From Deltaproteobacteria bacterium (GTDB taxonomy: Bacteria; Desulfobacterota; BSN033; UBA1163): a DNA stretch of 64,000 bases. A program made the translations under genes and the position numbers. The stretch is from NCBI GenBank assembly GCA_016875195.1, contig VGRY01000005.1, positions 51,263 through 115,262 on the forward strand, read 5' to 3'. Below the pieces are notes generated by a model. That model had not been told where the DNA came from, ran no database searches, and was given only the letters and a program-made list of their open reading frames with translations. Shown here piece by piece: positions 16,424-24,426 of the stretch. Each line of letters starts with the position of its first letter. Within the stretch, counting starts at the first letter, position 1.

Positions 16424-17212
16424 TCAGGCTTCAAACGTATAATCGAGCAACTTCTCCGATCCGAGGTATGCTTCTTTAACTTTCTCGTTCGCCATGACCT
16501 CGTCAGGGACACCCTCGGTCAATTTTTCTCCGAAGTTTAGAACCATGACCCGGCTGGCCACACGGAAAAGTTCTCTTAGCCGATGCTCGACCATCACCAG
16601 CGTGATTCCATCCATCTGCAGTTTTTCGATCAAGGGAACCATGCTGGCAATCTCACTCATGCTGAGCCCTGAAAAGACTTCATCACAAAGGATCAGATCA
16701 GGCCTCAAGGCGAGGCACCTCGCCAGTTCAAGACGCTTTAGGTATCCTGTTGGCAAGCTCGAAGCCAACTTATAGGGAACGAAAGAATCTCTCTCGAAGC
16801 CTATCTCTTCGAGAATGTCAATACTGACCGTTCCTCGATCCCCAAGCTTACCCCCCCCCCGCCAACCCCCTTTACTCCGGGCCCTCGGCGAGAAAAGGGG
16901 AACGATCAAGTTCTTATAGGCGGGAAGGCTGTAGTAGGGCCTCATGATCTGAAAGGTTCTTGTCAGCCCGAGATTGGCAATCTGATTGGGAGCTTTGTAG
17001 CTAATATCAGTATCCTTATACAGGACTTTTCCGGAATCCATTTTGATGAAACCGGTGATGCAGTTAATGAGCGTCGTCTTTCCAGATCCATTGGGGCCAA
17101 TGATGCCAAAGACCTCGCCCTGCTTAACATTGAAGCTGACATTGAGCAGCGCCTGAACGCCACCGAAGGTCTTGGAAACATTCGTCACCTGGAGAATATT
17201 CTCTCCGCTCAT
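16424..17212 (-). CDS. livG: ABC transporter ATPase LivG (cluster 2)
   Basis: A 262-residue LivG ATPase. Walker A is GPNGSGKTT, Walker B LILCDEVFSG, and the signature region LPTGYLKRLELARCLAL again replaces the usual motif. The ATG at 17212 overlaps the livM2 stop (ATGA) and has GAGAGGTGGG upstream; a GTG four codons earlier is also possible. A run of ten G on the coding strand (16860-16851) lies in a glycine-rich loop (WRGGGKLGDRG) that differs from cluster 1. Loss or gain of a G there would abolish the protein, so it is a possible slippage site or an assembly-sensitive spot. Confidence 0.88.
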   Translation of the reverse strand: MSGENILQVTNVSKTFGGVQALLNVSFNVKQGEVFGIIGPNGSGKTTLINCITGFIKMDSGKVLYKDTDISYKAPNQIANLGLTRTFQIMRPYYSLPAYKNLIVPLFSPRARSKGGWRGGGKLGDRGTVSIDILEEIGFERDSFVPYKLASSLPTGYLKRLELARCLALRPDLILCDEVFSGLSMSEIASMVPLIEKLQMDGITLVMVEHRLRELFRVASRVMVLNFGEKLTEGVPDEVMANEKVKEAYLGSEKLLDYTFEA

Positions 17213-18234
17213 ACCTTGACCCACCTCTCAAACTGATGGTATTTTCTCTGGGCGTAGACCATGACGCCTTCGCTCCGAAACATAATGAATGCCATCAGGA
17301 TCACGGAGTAGAAGACGATTCTCAATGTCCCGAACTCTCTTAGCCATTCGGAAATGGGGACCAGAAAAAAACACCCTAATAATGGACCGACCAACGTCCC
17401 GCCTCCTCCGATCACAGTCGCTGCAATGGGGATGACAGAAAAATCGAGGGCGAACTGTGATATCCCCGACCACATATAGATGTGGGCAAGATAGGCTCCC
17501 CCAAGAGATCCAAGCGCTGAGGCAATGAAAACCGCAATCGCCTTGTAACGGGTAATACTCAATCCAGAGGCCCGGACCGCCTGATCATTATCTTTCACGC
17601 CCCGAAAGACCAATCCGATATCCTCATTCACCAACCTCCTCAACCCAAATAGCGCAACGATTGCGATCAGAATAATGAGATACTGTTCGATCCATCTATT
17701 GGGAAAACCGGCAACGCCGAGAATGCCATCTGTTCCGCCGAAAATGTTCAATGCCTCAATAATTCTCATCAGGGTCAGAGGATACATGAGAGTGACAATG
17801 GCAAAATAGACTCCTCTGAGCGGAAGGGCAGGGAGAAGGAGAAAAGTGCAGATCAACCCTCCGCCAACAGTAGCTATAGGGAGGGTAAACAGAGGGGAAA
17901 GCCCGAAGGTTTTATTCAGGAGAGCGGCTGTATATCCGCCCACTCCGATAAAGAGAGCTCCTCCCAGGGAGACCAATCCAACGAAATGGGCCAGAAAGTC
18001 GAACCCAAGGGCTAGCAGGGCATAGATGGCCGCAATGGAGATCACTCTTTTCCAATAGAGAGAAGGAATGACAAGGGGAAGGAGAAGAAGGCCTACGATT
18101 AAAATCAACCTTGGAAGGGCGAGATAAGCTGTTTCTTCCCATGAAGAGACCGCATAAATCCCCTCAGTCCGAACCTTGATCCCACGATCTAATCGCTCTT
18201 TACGTTTTTCTGCAGTGGCTGGGTTTTTATCCAT
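17209..18234 (-). CDS. livM: branched-chain-type ABC permease LivM (cluster 2)
   Basis: A 341-residue LivM permease, the same length as its cluster 1 paralogue and with the same lead sequence MDKNPATAEKRKERLDRGIK. It has about 9-10 membrane segments, the LPLRGVYFAIVTLM segment, and the VFRGVKDNDQAVRASG cytoplasmic loop. The ribosome site before ATG 18234 is weak, and the repeat at 18250-18387 ends just upstream. Its stop overlaps the livG2 start. Confidence 0.9.
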   Translation of the reverse strand: MDKNPATAEKRKERLDRGIKVRTEGIYAVSSWEETAYLALPRLILIVGLLLLPLVIPSLYWKRVISIAAIYALLALGFDFLAHFVGLVSLGGALFIGVGGYTAALLNKTFGLSPLFTLPIATVGGGLICTFLLLPALPLRGVYFAIVTLMYPLTLMRIIEALNIFGGTDGILGVAGFPNRWIEQYLIILIAIVALFGLRRLVNEDIGLVFRGVKDNDQAVRASGLSITRYKAIAVFIASALGSLGGAYLAHIYMWSGISQFALDFSVIPIAATVIGGGGTLVGPLLGCFFLVPISEWLREFGTLRIVFYSVILMAFIMFRSEGVMVYAQRKYHQFERWVKV

Positions 18235-18249
18235 GAGCCTAAACTAACC

Positions 18250-18387
18250 TCAAATCCGAAATCCGAATATCGAAATCCGAAACAATTTCAAAATTCCAAT
18301 TCTCCAATTACCGAAACTTTATTACTTATTTTAAATTTTGGTCATTCGAATTTGTTTCGAAATTCGAAATTCGTGCTTCGAATTTTC
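18250..18387. repeat. TTCGAA-rich operon-junction repeat, copy 3
   Basis: Lies between livH2 and livM2, the same junction that holds copy 1 in cluster 1. Arms: AAATCCGAATATCGAAATCC at the left, and TTTGTTTCGAAATTCG with TTCGTGCTTCG at the right. Relative to transcription it has the same orientation as copy 1. Confidence 0.85.
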
Positions 18388-18391
18388 GCTT

Positions 18392-19258
18392 TTAAACTCT
18401 TTCTTCCAGTTCTTTCTGTTTTCCAAAAAGGCCAGAAGGTCTTATTATTAAAGTAATGATAATCGCCAGGAGAGCCACCACCATATGGAAATGTGACTGG
18501 ATGTAGGCAACCGTAATGATCTGGAGAAATCCAATCATAAAGGCGGCAAGGATGGCTCCCACCCAACTGCCCAGACCTCCGACGATGCAGACAGCGATCG
18601 AAAGAATCAATACATTGTATCCCGCTTCCACAACAATGTTTCCGAGGGGAAGCAGGGTTATGGCTGCGATTCCAGCCAACATCGATCCCATGGCCATGGC
18701 AATGACAGCCATCCAGTCGGAATCAATTCCCAGCATCATCGCCGCATGCTCATCTTGTGCCATTCCCCTTAAGGCTAGACCCGTCTTATTGAAATGGGTG
18801 AAGAGCCACATGAAAGTGACCACTACGACCCCTATGGAAATAACGATAATTCGTTGAAGGTCAACCGGGATGCCTGCAATGGTGACACTCCCTGGAATGA
18901 AGACAGGAAGCGTATAGGTCATCCCTTTGAACCCTTTCCATCGGAGGAATTCGAGGATAGCCAATCCGAGGGCATACGTGGCGATGATTTCAGAGGTGGC
19001 CATGCCCCTGACCCGGATGAGAAGGAACCGGTAGATTGCCGCTCCGGCCAAGCCCATGATCAGTAACGCCAGAAAGATTGAAATCACATAGTTCAATTTG
19101 AGGAGATGAATCAGACTCCAGACAAGAAATCCAGTGATCACATAGAGCGCCCCGTGGGCGAAATTGGGGAGGCGACTGATTCCGTAGACCAAGGTAAAGC
19201 CTATGGCCATCAAGGCAAGGGAAAAACTATTAATGATTCCGTAAATCAGAATATCCAT
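18392..19258 (-). CDS. livH: branched-chain-type ABC permease LivH (cluster 2)
   Basis: A 288-residue LivH permease with about 8 membrane segments. It shares SRLPNFAHGALYV near the N-terminus and the exact C-terminal pattern RPSGLFGKQKELEERV with cluster 1. Middle segments include LIRVRGMATSEII and LRGMAQDEHAAMMLGID. It lies downstream of binding protein 2 and upstream of livM2, with a repeat element at each junction. The substrate would be set by the binding protein. Confidence 0.9.
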   Translation of the reverse strand: MDILIYGIINSFSLALMAIGFTLVYGISRLPNFAHGALYVITGFLVWSLIHLLKLNYVISIFLALLIMGLAGAAIYRFLLIRVRGMATSEIIATYALGLAILEFLRWKGFKGMTYTLPVFIPGSVTIAGIPVDLQRIIVISIGVVVVTFMWLFTHFNKTGLALRGMAQDEHAAMMLGIDSDWMAVIAMAMGSMLAGIAAITLLPLGNIVVEAGYNVLILSIAVCIVGGLGSWVGAILAAFMIGFLQIITVAYIQSHFHMVVALLAIIITLIIRPSGLFGKQKELEERV

Positions 19259-19260
19259 AT

Positions 19261-19400
19261 TTTGAAATTTCGAAATTCGAATATCGAAATCCGAAACAAA
19301 TTAAAATTTCGAAATTCAAAATATAAACGTTCCCCTTTGGTCATTTATATTTCGAACATTAGAAATTGTGTCGAAATTCGGATTTCGTGCTTCGAATTTT
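19261..19400. repeat. TTCGAA-rich operon-junction repeat, copy 4
   Basis: Lies between binding protein 2 and livH2. The left arm has TTTCGAAATTCGAATATCG and ATCCGAAACAAAT; the right arm has TCGAAATTCGGATTTCG and TGCTTCGAATTTT. The centre has GGTCATTTATATTTCGAAC in place of the usual GGTCATTCG. Confidence 0.85.
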
Positions 19401-19459
19401 AAAAAAGGGGCAGGGTCTCCCCACCCCCTTATATTTCACTGTAGATTCAATGGTGCTTG

Positions 19460-20725
19460 CTACTTCTTCATCCAGGGGGGGAGTTTGATCTCACCCATGG
19501 CGATTTTGGAGGGGTACACAACCACCCTCTTTCCTGCCTGCCACTGGAATATCGTTCCAACGGCCCCCTCGTTTGGATCAACACTGGGAATGACCTGATG
19601 GGATTTGGGATGGAATTTAATTCTACCGTAAACCCCCATCAGATCCGTTTTCTCAAGCGCGGAAACCACAGCATCCGAATCGAGAGTGCCAGCCCGCTCA
19701 ATAGCATCTTTCAGCGTGTAGACCGCCATGTAACTTGAAGAGGTTCCATATCCTTCAGGTTCCAATCCGTATTTTTTCTGATAGGCCTCTACAAATTTCA
19801 TGGTCCATGGGGTTGCTCGGGATGGGGCATTGCCCGCGTTGACCACACTTGCCATACAGAATTCACCTTTTCCCTCTGTCGCCTTCCAGAACCCTGGTTG
19901 TTCGGCGGCCGCGATAATTGTTCCAAAGGGAAGGGCCGGTATCTTCATGTCAAACCATTGTTTCAGGAGAACAGAGCTTTCCGGCATATCCATGACGATC
20001 AGGATGACCTGTGCATTTTCTCTTCTCGCCTTTAGCAATCCAACGGAGAAATCCGTGGTACCGGTCGGATAGATCTCGGTGCCGATGACCTCCCACCCTT
20101 TTTCTTTAGCAAGCTTGCCTGTGCGATCGCCAGTGGCCCTGGCATGGGCAACATCCTGAACCATAACGAAGAGGCGATTTAACCCCAACTTGGCTTTAAT
20201 GTCCACCAGTTTGGGAACGAACTCGCCTGTCACCAACCAGCCCACTTCACCGGAGATTCGAAAACAATATTTAAACTTATCATACTCGGTTTCCACCCGT
20301 TTGTGATAGCCAGGAGATAATGCTCCTGTGGTCAGAATGGAGACTTTTTTGTATTTGGAGAGCTGATCCATGGCAGCGAGAGCGGCTTCGGATCGAACCG
20401 GGCCGCCGACGATAAAGTCGGCATTCTTTTCAAGAATGAGTTTCTCAACCACTAAGAGTGCATCGCTCACCGGCACACCGGGTTCAAGGTCGCGGGTATC
20501 CATGACTTCCACCCTGAAGGGACGTTTTTCTCTCCCCACCGTGACCCCTCCGGCGGCATTGATCTCCTCCACAGCTAATTTGATGCCCTTATCCGCTGCC
20601 CAGCCATAGAGAAAGGCAGTTGCCAGGGGCGACCCAATCACAATGGGTTTTTGTGCGAAAGAAAGGGACGGGACAATGAAAATGGCCAACAGCAAAAAGA
20701 CTAAAACATGACATGTTCTCTTCAT
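19460..20725 (-). CDS. Liv-type ABC substrate-binding protein (2)
   Basis: A periplasmic binding protein of the Peripla_BP_6 type, 421 residues. The signal peptide is about 1-24 (ending SLSFAQ), then PIVIGSPLATAFLYGWAAD begins the first domain. It keeps a GGVTVG segment and VMDTRDLEPGVPVSD, matching binding protein 1. It is the first gene of the cluster 2 operon (binding protein, livH, livM, livG, ligase, livF, nitroreductase). The ligand is unknown; the nearby ligase argues for a carboxylic acid. Confidence 0.9.
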   Translation of the reverse strand: MKRTCHVLVFLLLAIFIVPSLSFAQKPIVIGSPLATAFLYGWAADKGIKLAVEEINAAGGVTVGREKRPFRVEVMDTRDLEPGVPVSDALLVVEKLILEKNADFIVGGPVRSEAALAAMDQLSKYKKVSILTTGALSPGYHKRVETEYDKFKYCFRISGEVGWLVTGEFVPKLVDIKAKLGLNRLFVMVQDVAHARATGDRTGKLAKEKGWEVIGTEIYPTGTTDFSVGLLKARRENAQVILIVMDMPESSVLLKQWFDMKIPALPFGTIIAAAEQPGFWKATEGKGEFCMASVVNAGNAPSRATPWTMKFVEAYQKKYGLEPEGYGTSSSYMAVYTLKDAIERAGTLDSDAVVSALEKTDLMGVYGRIKFHPKSHQVIPSVDPNEGAVGTIFQWQAGKRVVVYPSKIAMGEIKLPPWMKK

Positions 20726-20758
20726 AGAAGCCTCCTTTCATTCAAATGATGATGTGGC

Positions 20759-20788
20759 ATCTTACTTTACGTTTTATCCCTTTGTCAA
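20759..20788 (-). promoter_or_regulatory. sigma-70 promoter of cluster 2 operon
   Basis: On the minus strand TTGACA (20788-20783) and TAAGAT (20764-20759) are 18 bases apart and lie about 35 bases before the binding protein 2 start codon. Confidence 0.55.
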
Positions 20789-20890
20789 GATTGAAAAAAG
20801 AAAAATTATTTAATATTTTAATCCATTTGTCTTATAGTCCTGAAAAGACTAACCGACGATCTGACGAACGACTATTAGACTATTTTACAT

Positions 20891-22054
20891 CTATCTTCCG
20901 ATGGAGATGAAGCCAGTGTGTCTTATTAATTTCCCGTCTTTGACGATGAAGATACGGGATTCTGTGCTTGGACGATGGTCCCGGGCCGTAAAGGTGAGAG
21001 GGGGGAGGAGACCCCCGACGATGAAATTTTTAAAACTTTCGAAGGCCATCTTCACCCGTTCGCGGGAGAAGCCTTGCTCCGGCAGTGACCTTCCCAGGGC
21101 TTCAGCCATCACTTTGGCCGTGACCCATCCTTCGACATAGGAGAGGGTGTGAGAATCAAAAGGATGCCATCTCTGATGGGCCTCTTTGATGTCGGACATT
21201 CCGGGGACTTCTTCGCCAAATGGGGCGATGGGTTGGACTCCAAGGACTCCATTTAAGGCAGAGAGGTTTTCATCAAAAGCCCTCATGGAACCGATCCATC
21301 GGGTTTTAAGATCCATTCCCCTGACCTCTTTGAGGAGAGCAGAGGCTTCCTTTGAGGTCATGTTCAGGTAGGCAAAATCCGGATGATAAGACTTCAACGG
21401 CGCAAGAGCAGAAGAATTGGATCTTAGAGATGAGATACCTGATGAGAGTATGTCAGGCCCGACCTCGAGCCCAAGCGTTTTTGCATAAGACTTTGCATCT
21501 TCGAGAAAGTCCTTTCCGGGAGGCTCAGGAAAGCTGATAAAGACTATTTTCGGTTTTCTCATCTTGATATCGGGACTTTCGGAGATAAACTTCATGGCAA
21601 TCTTTGACAGGTCTAGAGGAGTGGGGGTGATCGAAAAGAGGTATGGTGTTTTTGTGGTATCAGCGAGAAGGGGTGTGAAGGAGCTGGTCAGGGTGGGAAT
21701 CCGGTGGAGATTAATATGGGGCATCAGGGCAAGCCCTGTTTCGGCCGAATAGAGATAGAGGAGAAGTATTTGGTCCCCCTCATTCAATTTTCGAAAGGCG
21801 GCCACAAATTCAGCTGGTTGAGCGGAATCATCAATGAGAACGATCTCCAGTTTTTTCCCGAAGATTCCTCCGTGCTGGTTGATCCATTTCCCTGCATCAA
21901 GCAACCCTCTTGCGCACTCCCGGCCGGAGTCTCCCAACCGGCCAGTGAATGGGACCAACGCCCCCACCTTGAGGGAATCCTGGGAGGAGGTGAGGCCTGG
22001 ATCGATCAACAAGAATAACAGAAGGAAGGTGAGGAGCAAGGGATTTTTTTTCAT
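20891..22054 (-). CDS. ABC-type substrate-binding protein (3), divergent Peripla_BP_6
   Basis: A 387-residue secreted binding protein. The signal peptide (KKNPLLLTFLLLFLLIDPG) is followed by LKVGALVPFTGRLGDSGREC and GGIFGKKLEIVLIDD, the type I periplasmic-binding fold opening. ATG 22054 is preferred to a frame nine codons longer because it begins with the signal peptide. It is more distant from binding proteins 1 and 2 than they are from each other and has no permease gene of its own. It may feed one of the two Liv permeases or act as a sensor domain. It lies downstream of the XRE-cupin regulator, in the same direction. Confidence 0.82.
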   Translation of the reverse strand: MKKNPLLLTFLLLFLLIDPGLTSSQDSLKVGALVPFTGRLGDSGRECARGLLDAGKWINQHGGIFGKKLEIVLIDDSAQPAEFVAAFRKLNEGDQILLLYLYSAETGLALMPHINLHRIPTLTSSFTPLLADTTKTPYLFSITPTPLDLSKIAMKFISESPDIKMRKPKIVFISFPEPPGKDFLEDAKSYAKTLGLEVGPDILSSGISSLRSNSSALAPLKSYHPDFAYLNMTSKEASALLKEVRGMDLKTRWIGSMRAFDENLSALNGVLGVQPIAPFGEEVPGMSDIKEAHQRWHPFDSHTLSYVEGWVTAKVMAEALGRSLPEQGFSRERVKMAFESFKNFIVGGLLPPLTFTARDHRPSTESRIFIVKDGKLIRHTGFISIGR

Positions 22055-22093
22055 GTCAGACTCTAAAGAACCAATATCCAAATGCCAATATCA

Positions 22094-22142
22094 TAACACC
22101 CCCCAGCCCCCTCTTATGTTAAGAGGGGGAGAGGGGGAGTTA
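22094..22142. repeat. CCCCC/GGGGG extragenic inverted repeat, copy 2
   Basis: TAACACCCCCCAGCCCCCTC and GAGGGGGAGAGGGGGAGTTA form a compact hairpin around TTATGTTAA. The terminal TTA on the plus strand is the TAA stop of the XRE-cupin gene on the minus strand. It may serve as a transcription stop between the regulator and binding protein 3. Confidence 0.65.
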
Positions 22143-22733
22143 TGTACTCGATGTATAAAGTACCGCCAAAATTCTGGTGTTCTTGTCGTGGTGACACTGA
22201 ACCTTATGGGGAATGGTTGAGTCATAATAGATGGAATCGCCAGGATAGAGGACATCCGTGTGATTTCCAAGGACGACCTCCATTTCGCCCTCCAGGACGA
22301 AGATGAACTCCTCTCCCTCATGAACAGAGGTCTTGGCAGTTTTCACTGTGGCAGGTTCGAGCGTTACAATGAAAGGCTCCATATGGCGGTCTTTCTTGTC
22401 AAACCCGAGTGATTCATACGAATAACCGTATTTGACTCCATCTTTGGAGGCAAAACGGGAAACCTTTTTCCGCTCATCTTTTCTCACGATGGTATAGGGT
22501 TCGCCTTCGGTTTCACCCCAGAAGTCGCCCACTTTGACGTTTAAGGCCCCGGCGAGCTTGATGATCGTTCCAAGAGATGGAGAGACGAGATGATTCTCCA
22601 TTTGAGAAAGCAAGGCAGTCGAAAATCCAGTCAGATCAGCAAGGTCTTTGAGTGAGAGTCCCTTTTTCTCTCTCAATTCTTTAATTCTCTCTCCGACTCG
22701 AACCTCTTCAAATTCTCTCTTCTCCTCTTCCAT
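22140..22733 (-). CDS. XRE-family regulator with C-terminal cupin domain
   Basis: A 197-residue transcription factor. An N-terminal XRE-type helix-turn-helix (about 12-66: VGERIKELREKKGLSLKDLA, then STALLSQMENHLVSPSL) is followed by a cupin-2 sensor domain (about 110-190) with HEGEEFIFVLEGEME and GDSIYYDSTIPHKV. The His/Glu pattern suggests a metal or small-ligand site. ATG 22733 is chosen because GGGGGAAAA precedes it; a longer frame would be read through the palindrome at 22761-22811. Relatives often control amino acid or organic acid catabolic genes. It follows the 2-oxoacid oxidoreductase genes and probably regulates them or nearby transporters. Confidence 0.88.
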   Translation of the reverse strand: MEEEKREFEEVRVGERIKELREKKGLSLKDLADLTGFSTALLSQMENHLVSPSLGTIIKLAGALNVKVGDFWGETEGEPYTIVRKDERKKVSRFASKDGVKYGYSYESLGFDKKDRHMEPFIVTLEPATVKTAKTSVHEGEEFIFVLEGEMEVVLGNHTDVLYPGDSIYYDSTIPHKVQCHHDKNTRILAVLYTSST

Positions 22734-22760
22734 AATTTTCCCCCTAAACCAAATAGTGGT

Positions 22761-22811
22761 GTAGGGCAAGGCTTTAGCCTTGCGAAAAGCAGGCCTAAAG
22801 GCCTGCCCTAC
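22761..22811. repeat. double GTAGGG/CCCTAC palindrome overlapping a stop codon
   Basis: Two hairpins in tandem, GCAAGGCTTTAGCCTTGC and GCAGGCCTAAAGGCCTGC, are bracketed by GTAGGG at 22761 and CCCTAC at 22806-22811. On the minus strand the second hairpin supplies the last residues (RAGL) and the TAG stop of the oxidoreductase gamma gene. Confidence 0.75.
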
Positions 22812-23364
22812 TTTTGACATATTCCGCCCCAATTTCAATGGCCTTGATATTGCCGGGGATCAAGCCATGGTGGCGTTCATCAAATACCTTTTCAAGAGAA
22901 TCGAATACAGAGGACATCTGGACCAATTTCGTCTTTTCAATAAATGCTCCCAGAGCAATCATATTAGCCATACGCGGATTTCCGTTTTCATTGGCAATAT
23001 CATTGACCGGGATGGCAAGCAGTTCAATATCGTTTCGAGAGACTTCCTTGAGATCGATCAGGGAGGAATTCACCATCAAGAATCCTTCCGGCAAAACTCT
23101 GGAGCCATATTTGAGAAGGGAAGGGAGGTTCATGGAGATGGAGGCATGGGGGTTTTGTACAATCGGGGAGCCGATTTCGTTGGAGGAGATCACAACCGTG
23201 CAATTGGCTGTCCCGCCTCTCATCTCGACTCCATAAGTTGGAAGGTAGGTTACATGCCGTCCCTCGTTCATGGCCGCATAGGCCAAGAGGTTTCCAATGG
23301 CCAGCACGCCCTGGCCGCCAAACCCAGCGATGATGATGTCGTAATAAAAACGTTTGCTATTCAT
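22795..23364 (-). CDS. 2-oxoacid:ferredoxin oxidoreductase, gamma subunit
   Basis: A 189-residue gamma (catalytic-domain II) subunit of a pyruvate/2-oxoacid ferredoxin oxidoreductase. The N-terminus IIIAGFGGQGVLAIGNLLA is the family hallmark for CoA-side binding. Later it has TYGVEMRGGTANCTV and MANMIALGAF. The start is set at ATG 23364, five bases after GGGAG; an upstream frame would run into the repeat at 23374-23507. It completes a four-subunit complex with the beta, alpha and ferredoxin genes upstream. The final few residues are encoded by a palindromic repeat, so the natural C-terminus may have been altered. Confidence 0.87.
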   Translation of the reverse strand: MNSKRFYYDIIIAGFGGQGVLAIGNLLAYAAMNEGRHVTYLPTYGVEMRGGTANCTVVISSNEIGSPIVQNPHASISMNLPSLLKYGSRVLPEGFLMVNSSLIDLKEVSRNDIELLAIPVNDIANENGNPRMANMIALGAFIEKTKLVQMSSVFDSLEKVFDERHHGLIPGNIKAIEIGAEYVKSRAGL

Positions 23365-23373
23365 CATTACTCC

Positions 23374-23507
23374 CAAAATTCGAAATTCGAATATCGAAAT
23401 CCGAAACAATCTCAAATTTCAAAAGATCCAATTCTCCAAACTTTTTTCAATTTGAATTTTGATCATTCAAATTTGTTTCGAAATTCGGATTTCGTGCTTC
23501 GTATTTC
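23374..23507. repeat. TTCGAA-rich operon-junction repeat, copy 5
   Basis: Lies between the beta and gamma oxidoreductase genes. The left arm has AAATTCGAATATCGAAATCC and GAAACAAT; the right arm has CATTCAAATTTGTTTCG, AAATTCGGATTTCGTGCTTC. It reaches the stop codon region of the beta gene. Confidence 0.85.
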
Positions 23508-24259
23508 TATAGGTAATCTGCCATTTTTCTTTCTTTCAGAATCCCTAACGGAAAATAGGGGATCATCTCTTCTCCGACACGATTGTTGGCTTCGAGGGAA
23601 GACAGCCCCCAGTTGGTGGGGCAGGACATTAAGACTTCCACAAACGAGAAACCCATGCCCTCGATCTGCATCTGGAATGCCTTTCGGACTGCTTTCTTTG
23701 CTTTCATCAGGTTTGCAGGATTGTTCACTGCCACTCTGGCCACAAATGCACTGCCCTCAAGGGTCGCCATCATCTCAGCCATCCGGATGGGATAGCCATC
23801 GTAGGTGAAATCCCTTCCGTAAGGGCTGGTCGTTGTCTTCTGGCCGAGAAGCGTGGTAGGCGCCATCTGTCCTCCGGTCATCCCGTAGATTCCGTTATTG
23901 GCAAAGATGAGGGTAATATTTTCACCCCGGTTGGCCGTATGGATTCCTTCGGCGATCCCGATGGCTCCCAAGTCTCCATCTCCCTGGATTGTAAAGACGA
24001 TGGATTCCTTCTTCGCCCGCTTGACGCCTGAAGCCACAGCGGATGCCCTTCCATGGGGAGCTTCGAGGACGTCGACATTGAAGTAGTCGTACATAAAGAC
24101 AGAGCAACCTACAGAGGCCACACCGATGGTCTTCTCCCTGATTTTAAAATGGTCGATCGCCTCTGCCACCAGCCGGTGAACAATGCCGTGGTGGCATCCC
24201 GGACAAAAATGAAAGGGGACATCAATCAAACATTCTGGACGTTTAAATACCTGTTCCAT
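23507..24259 (-). CDS. 2-oxoacid:ferredoxin oxidoreductase, beta (TPP) subunit
   Basis: A 250-residue thiamine diphosphate-binding subunit. CPGCHHG near the N-terminus helps bind a cluster/TPP region. GDGDLGAIG followed by NNGIYGMTGGQ is the TPP-Mg motif, and MAPTTLLGQKTTTSPYGRD is characteristic of the KOR/VOR branch. The start at 24259 is favoured by AAAGAG upstream and by agreement with relatives. It oxidatively decarboxylates a 2-oxoacid to acyl-CoA with ferredoxin reduction in the cytoplasm. The type resembles 3-methyl-2-oxobutanoate (VOR) or 2-oxoglutarate (KOR) enzymes more than pyruvate ones, but the substrate is not proved. Confidence 0.88.
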   Translation of the reverse strand: MEQVFKRPECLIDVPFHFCPGCHHGIVHRLVAEAIDHFKIREKTIGVASVGCSVFMYDYFNVDVLEAPHGRASAVASGVKRAKKESIVFTIQGDGDLGAIGIAEGIHTANRGENITLIFANNGIYGMTGGQMAPTTLLGQKTTTSPYGRDFTYDGYPIRMAEMMATLEGSAFVARVAVNNPANLMKAKKAVRKAFQMQIEGMGFSFVEVLMSCPTNWGLSSLEANNRVGEEMIPYFPLGILKERKMADYL

Positions 24260-24275
24260 CTCTTTTAACCCTCCA

Positions 24276-24426
24276 AATCCGAAATCCGAATATCGGGCGA
24301 AGCGTCCGTCTCGGACCAATCCGAAACAATTACAAATATCAAATGGCGAAAAAAATCGAAGTTTGGAACATTTGAATTTTGGACATTCGGATTTGTTTCG
24401 AATTTCGTGCTTCGAATTTCGAATTT
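24276..24426. repeat. TTCGAA-rich operon-junction repeat, copy 6 (with insertion)
   Basis: Lies between the alpha and beta oxidoreductase genes. Arms as in the other copies (ATCCGAATATCG ... CCGAAACAAT; ATTCGGATTTGTTTCG, TTCGTGCTTCG). The left arm carries an extra GGGCGAAGCGTCCGTCTCGG segment absent from the other copies. Confidence 0.85.
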
